Shown in pieces: positions 7,022 to 10,690 of a DNA stretch of 10,690 nt. The number at the start of each line of letters is the position of its first letter. Positions within the stretch are counted from its first letter, which is position 1. Source of the DNA: Thermoanaerobacterales bacterium (GTDB lineage: Bacteria > Bacillota > Thermosediminibacteria > Thermosediminibacterales > Tepidanaerobacteraceae); NCBI GenBank assembly GCA_012841995.1, contig DUTQ01000143.1:1-10690 (forward strand). The letters are read 5' to 3'. Below the pieces are notes generated by a model, which ran no database searches, was not told where the DNA came from, and worked only from the letters and a program-made list of their open reading frames with translations. The position numbers were made by a program, and so were the translations under genes.

Positions 7022-8068
7022 TTATTTTGCCCACTGAATTTTTTCCATAGTAGAAGGCTTTCCTTCCCTTTTACCAATTTGAGCAAGCACATTCTCCCAT
7101 GCTATATCTTGAAGATCCTCAGGAATTTTAGAAATATATCCCGACTCTTTCATGAAATTTGCAAAACCCATAATACCATAAGGCGCGGTTGTATAGTTCA
7201 TACCATCTGATTCTAAATACTCTAGTAGCTTTTCTTTCTCAATTTTAAATTCCGGTGCCAATATCTCTGCAGTTTCTTCTTTGTTTTCATTTACCCAGTT
7301 CATAACATCATTTAACCCCATTACAAAAGCGGCATATCCTTTTGGGTTGTTATCGTGATATTGCTGTGTTACTAATGCAACATTAAAATTAAAGTCACCG
7401 CCAAATGCATCAAACCCATCCAGAACCATATGGTACCCAGGTTTTGATAATTCTTCAAAAAGGTATGGCGGTGTTGTGAAATGAGCTACAATATCTTTTT
7501 TAGAAAGCATGGCTTGTGCTCCATCAGGATGTGGTAGTGCAACCAGATTATCATCTAGTGCATTCGGATCTCCCATTACCTTTTCAAGCTCCATCGCAAG
7601 CAATATGTGCTGAATACTCCCTGGAGATGGTAGCGCTATCTTGTGCTCAGGTTTAAAGTCTTTAACACTTTTAATCAAAGGATCGTAAGTTACAAGAGAT
7701 ACTGGTGAGACCGTATACCCTGCTGCTATTTTAGCTTCAACTCCCTTATCACAACCGATGAGAAAGGGCGGTATCCCCATAAATGCTGCATCAAGTTCAT
7801 TTGCTGCCATGGCCTCTCTGACTGCACCTCCGGAGCCAAGGGTCTTCCACTGGACATTAAGGCCATATTTTGAAAAGAAATCTTTCTTTTCTGCAACCAT
7901 AAGAGGTGCATAAACCAAACCAAACTGCTTTGCAACACGAATAGTTTCCAGCCCTTCATCAAGCTTGACCTCACTGTTTTCGCTTTTGCCAGAACACCCT
8001 GCCATAAAGGCAGTTGCTAGAAGCCCCAAAAGTAAAACTACGACAACTTTTTGTGCCTTTTTATACAC
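7022..8068 (-). CDS. substrate-binding lipoprotein of a NitT/TauT-type ABC importer
   Basis: This 348-residue protein has a lipoprotein signal peptide: Lys-rich start, hydrophobic core, and lipobox FMAGC with lipidated Cys25. The mature part is a SsuA/ThiY/NMT1-like periplasmic-type binding domain. Cues are TIRVAKQFGLVYAPLMVAEKKDFF near residue 42 (shown in part), then the GSGGAVREAMAANELDAAFMG ligand-loop region. It would capture substrate outside the membrane and deliver it to the permease. The start is a GTG with GGAGGG about 6 nt upstream. Family members bind nitrate, sulfonates, taurine, bicarbonate, pyrimidine thiamine precursors or aromatic acids; no linked enzyme gene narrows the choice. 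It is the first gene of the three-gene operon and diverges from the DUF441 gene. Confidence 0.9.
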   Translation of the reverse strand: MYKKAQKVVVVLLLGLLATAFMAGCSGKSENSEVKLDEGLETIRVAKQFGLVYAPLMVAEKKDFFSKYGLNVQWKTLGSGGAVREAMAANELDAAFMGIPPFLIGCDKGVEAKIAAGYTVSPVSLVTYDPLIKSVKDFKPEHKIALPSPGSIQHILLAMELEKVMGDPNALDDNLVALPHPDGAQAMLSKKDIVAHFTTPPYLFEELSKPGYHMVLDGFDAFGGDFNFNVALVTQQYHDNNPKGYAAFVMGLNDVMNWVNENKEETAEILAPEFKIEKEKLLEYLESDGMNYTTAPYGIMGFANFMKESGYISKIPEDLQDIAWENVLAQIGKREGKPSTMEKIQWAK

Positions 8069-8098
8069 TTTTCACCCTCCAAAAATCAATCTATATCT

Positions 8099-8128
8099 AT
8101 ATTATTTTTCTGGACCTGATGTTGTGAA
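8099..8128 (-). promoter_or_regulatory. candidate promoter of the ABC importer operon
   Basis: On the minus strand TTCACA (8123-8128, five of six to the -35 consensus) and TAATAT (8099-8104) are separated by 18 bp and lie about 30 bp before the GTG start. No riboswitch, T-box or operator was recognised in the 136-bp divergent gap. Confidence 0.45.
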
Positions 8129-8148
8129 TTTTTCTGTCTTATCATAAA

Positions 8149-8154
8149 TATAAT
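8149..8154 (+). promoter_or_regulatory. candidate -10 of the DUF441 gene
   Basis: A perfect TATAAT lies 50 bp before the TTG start of the plus-strand gene, but no good -35 is found at 16-18 bp. It lies only 20 bp from the -35 of the divergent ABC promoter, so the two may compete for polymerase. Confidence 0.3.
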
Positions 8155-8204
8155 TTTACGGAGAAGCTGGTTTTATAAGTAAATATTTTTTTGGAGGGCT
8201 AATC

Positions 8205-8663
8205 TTGAAATCATGTCCTGTTGTTTTTTTTATTTTTATTCTTGGGGTGTTAAGCAAAAACCGAATGATATCCATATCATCTGGCGTACTATTGGTCTTT
8301 TCTTATTTGGGGTTTTTGCCAAAGTCTGTCTCAACACAGAACATGCTCATTGAAGTAGGGATAGTTCTTCTTGTAATGGGAGTACTTATACCACTCTCAA
8401 CAGGTGAGTTATCTTTTTGTGACCTTTACAAAAGCATTATTAGCTTTGAAGGGCTTGTGTCTTTTTTTGTGGGCATTTTTGCTGCCGTAATGGCAAGAAA
8501 TGGTGTGGTCCTAATGAAGGATACACCTGGCATCATGACAAGCCTTCTCTTGGGCTCTATCATTGGAACTGCTTTTTTTGACGGTATTCCAACAGGCCCT
8601 CTCGTTGCTGCCGGTCTTGCCGCTTTCTTTATAAAATTTTCCCAAAGGATTTTTAGACACTAA
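8205..8663 (+). CDS. DUF441 family membrane protein (YtwI-like)
   Basis: This 152-residue, highly hydrophobic protein has about four to five membrane segments. Conserved cues of the DUF441/YtwI family are ILGVLSKNRMI at the N-terminus, the central VGIVLLVMGVLIPLSTGEL, and the C-terminal LLLGSIIGTAFFDGIPTGPL followed by VAAGLAAF. The function of the family is unknown. The start is a TTG with GGAGGG 6 nt upstream. It is the only plus-strand gene in the window, divergent from the ABC importer and convergent with the M23 gene. A transport or channel role alongside the importer is possible but unsupported. Confidence 0.82.
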   Translation: MKSCPVVFFIFILGVLSKNRMISISSGVLLVFSYLGFLPKSVSTQNMLIEVGIVLLVMGVLIPLSTGELSFCDLYKSIISFEGLVSFFVGIFAAVMARNGVVLMKDTPGIMTSLLLGSIIGTAFFDGIPTGPLVAAGLAAFFIKFSQRIFRH

Positions 8664-8693
8664 AAAAGGCATGGAATTATAATCCCATGCCTT
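8662..8693. terminator. shared terminator between the convergent DUF441 and M23 genes
   Basis: A perfect 9-bp stem AAGGCATGG/CCATGCCTT (8666-8674 with 8685-8693) has a 10-nt loop. On the minus strand the stem runs into TTTTTT, a strong intrinsic terminator for the M23 gene, which stops 12 bp upstream. On the plus strand the tail is ATATGCTT, so stopping DUF441 transcripts there is probably weaker. Confidence 0.85.
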
Positions 8694-8705
8694 ATATGCT
8701 TACTG

Positions 8706-10082
8706 TTATTTGCCCAGATAACTAATCGGGTTTTTCGGTTGACCGTTTACTCTCACTTCAAAGTGAAGATGGGGGCCAGTAGTCCTCCCGGTTGTCCCCA
8801 CAGTCGCTATCTTTTGACCTCTAGAGACACTTTGGCCTGACTTGACAAGGGTAGAATTACAATGTGCGTAATATGTGGAAAAACCGCCTCCATGGTTTAT
8901 TATGACAAGATTGCCATAGCCACCTTTTCGGCCCACAAAACTAACAGTGCCACTGTTTGCTGCATAGATAGCTGTTCCTTTTGAATTTGCTATATCTATG
9001 CCTGTATGCATTCCTCTACCTCTTCTACCAAATGGAGATGTCACCCTCCCAGATGAGGGCCATAAGAAACGCCCACTGCCTCTTGACGCAAGCTGTACTT
9101 TTGTTCCACAAGCTACAATTTTGTTTACAGGTTCTTTTACTATCTTCTCATCAATGCGATTTTGCTCTATTTTAGCTCCATTTTTATATGTAACCTCTGC
9201 TGTCACTTGGCGTTCACCATTTTGTCCAGTCTGCTTTATCTTTTGGTTGCCCTTGACAATCGATTTATCTTTAACAGTTTCTGTCTTGTAAGGAATATTT
9301 TCGCTGTAAACTACTTTTTTAGTCACAACTACATTGAGAAGTGGCTTAATCGTTTTTAGATTCACAATCTCTCCTAATGCCAATTTATCAACTGACTTTA
9401 ACTGAGGATTGGCCTGTATCAATTCTTCTACAGACATATCCTGCTTGTGAGCTATATCCCATAAAGTATCTCCCTGCTGAACTTTATATGTTGTCATCTC
9501 AAGAGAGCCCTGCAATATCAGGTTTTTTGCATCTTCCTCATTTAGTATGCTCAACGGATTTACGTATTTTTCGGCAAGTGTTACTTTCTCAGCAATATCT
9601 ATTTTTATAAGATCTCCCGGAGTTTTTTCTACATAATGGTCTTTTACATCTTGCAATACTCTTTCAGCGATTTCTTTATCGCTCACTATAGCTGCTTGCT
9701 TTTCATCGATGTTTATACATACTGCTTTTATCTTTACCGAGAGAATCTTTCTAAATTTTTCTCGCAATTGTTGTTCAGTATCTACTTTTTGACCTAATGC
9801 TTTAACCGGTTCTACTTGGATATTCTGATAAAAAGCTATCTCACAGCCCATTTTATCTCTATAGTCATCTAACAGTTCTTGTTTCAGTTTTTCTATAACC
9901 TTTTCGTTTTTTGCATTTCCAATAACTTTTCCATCTACACTTATGGCATATATATTACGGTTATACAAAGAAAAAAACATGAAAAGAACCATTAATATGC
10001 TGCAACCGGCTATCATGTAAAGTATTTTCTTGTTTTTCTGCAGTTTTGAAACATAAAAGCCTCGTAATTTGGCAAAATTCAT
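8706..10082 (-). CDS. membrane-anchored LysM-G5-M23 peptidoglycan endopeptidase
   Basis: This 458-residue wall hydrolase has one N-terminal membrane anchor (about 20-38), an uncharacterised extracytoplasmic region (about 42-195), a LysM peptidoglycan-binding domain (198-243, YKVQQGDTLWDIA), a G5 domain (about 249-327) and a C-terminal M23 LytM-like domain (337-458). The zinc site is complete: His359 and Asp363 (HTGID), His407 (YYAH), and His438/His440 (HLHFE). It is therefore likely an active endopeptidase that cuts peptide cross-links. The frame extends upstream to a TTG at 10136, but that lies inside the regulatory repeats. The ATG at 10082 has a G7 ribosome binding site 11 nt upstream and starts a sensible anchor. 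Hydrolases of this class are typical WalR targets in Firmicutes, in line with the four repeats at its promoter. Confidence 0.92.
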   Translation of the reverse strand: MNFAKLRGFYVSKLQKNKKILYMIAGCSILMVLFMFFSLYNRNIYAISVDGKVIGNAKNEKVIEKLKQELLDDYRDKMGCEIAFYQNIQVEPVKALGQKVDTEQQLREKFRKILSVKIKAVCINIDEKQAAIVSDKEIAERVLQDVKDHYVEKTPGDLIKIDIAEKVTLAEKYVNPLSILNEEDAKNLILQGSLEMTTYKVQQGDTLWDIAHKQDMSVEELIQANPQLKSVDKLALGEIVNLKTIKPLLNVVVTKKVVYSENIPYKTETVKDKSIVKGNQKIKQTGQNGERQVTAEVTYKNGAKIEQNRIDEKIVKEPVNKIVACGTKVQLASRGSGRFLWPSSGRVTSPFGRRGRGMHTGIDIANSKGTAIYAANSGTVSFVGRKGGYGNLVIINHGGGFSTYYAHCNSTLVKSGQSVSRGQKIATVGTTGRTTGPHLHFEVRVNGQPKNPISYLGK

Positions 10083-10116
10083 TGTGTTTTCATCCCCCCC
10101 TTTCCTTTGATTTCTA

Positions 10117-10145
10117 TATATACAACGCTGTAACAATTATGTAAT
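10117..10145 (-). promoter_or_regulatory. promoter of the M23 gene, -35 inside the WalR-type array
   Basis: On the minus strand ATTACA (10140-10145, four of six to the -35 consensus) is followed after exactly 17 bp by TATATA (10117-10122). The predicted start near 10110 gives a leader of about 28 nt carrying the ribosome binding site. The -35 is the second repeat of the regulatory array, and the first repeat lies in the spacer. Confidence 0.55.
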
Positions 10146-10167
10146 AAAAATGTAACACATTTGTAAC
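10129..10167 (+). promoter_or_regulatory. four-repeat WalR/PhoP-type operator upstream of the M23 gene
   Basis: On the plus strand TGTAAC (10129), TGTAAT (10140), TGTAAC (10151) and TGTAAC (10162) are spaced exactly 11 bp apart. Each adjacent pair is a perfect WalR consensus match. Relative to the predicted start the array covers about -19 to -57. It reads TGTAAY on the strand opposite to the gene, whereas the two boxes near wal read it on the gene strand. Four 11-bp phased repeats over about -20 to -60 also recall Bacillus PhoP boxes (TTHAYA repeats), so a PhoP-type regulator is the alternative. Confidence 0.75.
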
Positions 10168-10321
10168 ATATATACTATTCGCCACACCTTTGGATTTTCC
10201 TTCTTATTTAAAAAATTATTCTAATACAATATATGGTAAATTACAATGAACTTTTTCTTTATAGATAATAATTCCCACAAATTCCATATTTATACCCACT
10301 TTATAAAGGGTATCTAAATGA
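10168..10321. other. intergenic stretch between the M1 peptidase and the M23 operator
   Basis: This is AT-rich sequence without a convincing open frame or RNA gene. An imperfect inverted repeat (ATACCC...GGGTAT, about 10293-10315) lies just after the M1 stop on the minus strand, but no T-run follows it, so it is not a clear terminator. Transcripts from the M1 gene might read through into the M23 gene. Confidence 0.5.
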
Positions 10322-10690
10322 TCAGGCCGCATCTTTAAGCGGTTCACTGCTATTGAGTTGGTTTAATATATAATCAGTCCAATCAGTTCCAGTAACCCGA
10401 TTTAGGGCCTCTATAAAATCTTGTGTAGAAGCGTTTTTATACATGTTTTGTTGAAAGTAGACTCTGAGTGCCTCCCTAAACTTAGCTTTCCCCACACGCC
10501 TTTCTAACTCTCTTAATACAATAGCTCCTCTTGAATATATTACTGCATCATATTCACCCCAATCAGAAAACTCCGATAAAGGCCTTAAAATATGCCCAGA
10601 CGTATGTCCAAGCTCATAAAATCTGTATGGATTTAAGATATAATCTTCATAAAATGTATCTCCCGTTTTTTTGCCGTATACATGTTCAAA
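10322..10690 (-). CDS. M1 family metallopeptidase, C-terminal part only (cut by window edge)
   Basis: The minus-strand frame is open from the right edge to a TGA at 10322, giving 122 residues. The sequence YDAVIYSRGAIVLRELERRVG, read in two parts (YDAVIYSRGA, IVLRELERRVG), followed by KFREALRVYFQQNMYKNASTQDF (KFREALRVYF, NASTQDF), matches the end of the M1 aminopeptidase-like catalytic domain, where the Tyr of the Y.RGA stretch contributes to catalysis. The protein stops soon after DWTDYILNQL, so it lacks the long C-terminal helical domain of PepN-type aminopeptidases. The HEXXH zinc site would lie just outside the window, so activity cannot be judged. It is cotranscribable with the M23 gene but separated by 239 bp. 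Confidence 0.75.
   Translation of the reverse strand, partial: FEHVYGKKTGDTFYEDYILNPYRFYELGHTSGHILRPLSEFSDWGEYDAVIYSRGAIVLRELERRVGKAKFREALRVYFQQNMYKNASTQDFIEALNRVTGTDWTDYILNQLNSSEPLKDAA

Noticed and set aside
8069..8204. Search for a riboswitch in the divergent gap before the ABC importer, since some relatives carry thiamine precursors.
   Set aside because: No THI-box or other riboswitch core and no leader terminator was seen; the gap is too short and AT-rich.
8981..9291. Overlapping plus-strand open frames antisense to the M23 gene.
   Set aside because: They mirror a strongly conserved coding region on the minus strand and show no recognisable domain or start signal.
10083..10136. A 54-bp upstream extension of the M23 gene to a TTG start.
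   Set aside because: The TTG lies inside the operator repeats and downstream of no plausible promoter. The ATG at 10082 has a G7 ribosome binding site and yields a normal anchor.
10293..10315. Inverted repeat ATACCC...GGGTAT after the M1 peptidase stop, considered as a terminator.
   Set aside because: The stem is short with mismatched interior and is not followed by a T-run on the minus strand.

Overview
The window looks like a chromosomal segment of a low-GC Gram-positive bacterium, most likely a member of the Clostridia. The evidence is the AT-rich sequence, G-rich Shine-Dalgarno sites, a WalRK (YycFG) cell-wall two-component system with YycH, and YqhV-like and YtwI/DUF441 membrane proteins of the kind found in endospore-forming Firmicutes. 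A genus cannot be named from the sequence alone. No insertion sequence, phage gene, CRISPR array, tRNA or rRNA was seen.

Layout: all genes but one are on the minus strand, so they are read here from the right end to the left. The window opens with the C-terminal 122 residues of an M1-type metallopeptidase (10322-10690). Next is a membrane-anchored LysM-G5-M23 peptidoglycan endopeptidase (8706-10082). Its promoter carries four TGTAAY repeats at exact 11-bp spacing. A convergent plus-strand DUF441 gene (8205-8663) shares a two-way terminator with it. Divergent from DUF441 is a three-gene NitT/TauT-type ABC importer: lipoprotein, permease, ATPase (8068 down to 5412). A small YqhV-like membrane protein follows (5010-5273). 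The last block is the wal region: a membrane-bound HEYTH metallopeptidase overlapping walR by 8 bp, then walR, walK, a small secreted Ig-like protein, and yycH, which runs off the left edge.

Regulation: perfect matches to the published WalR consensus (TGTWAH-N5-TGTWAH) occur at three intergenic sites and in no other gene gap that I saw. They lie upstream of the M23 hydrolase, upstream of the Ig-like gene and yycH, and in the gap before the peptidase-walR-walK operon. This suggests a compact, self-contained cell-wall homeostasis circuit. WalK/WalR would control a peptidoglycan hydrolase, an internal promoter for an exported protein and the WalK modulator YycH, and a short RNA.

Most notable candidate: the WalR box at 4968-4984 is followed by a good -10 and then, within about 67 nt, by a strong intrinsic terminator. 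The predicted transcript has a CAA-rich unstructured 5' part, a run of six C, and the terminator hairpin. That is the layout of a C-rich trans-acting small RNA. Its C-run is complementary to the unusually long G-run ribosome binding sites of the M23, permease and HEYTH-peptidase genes. This is inferred from sequence and untested.
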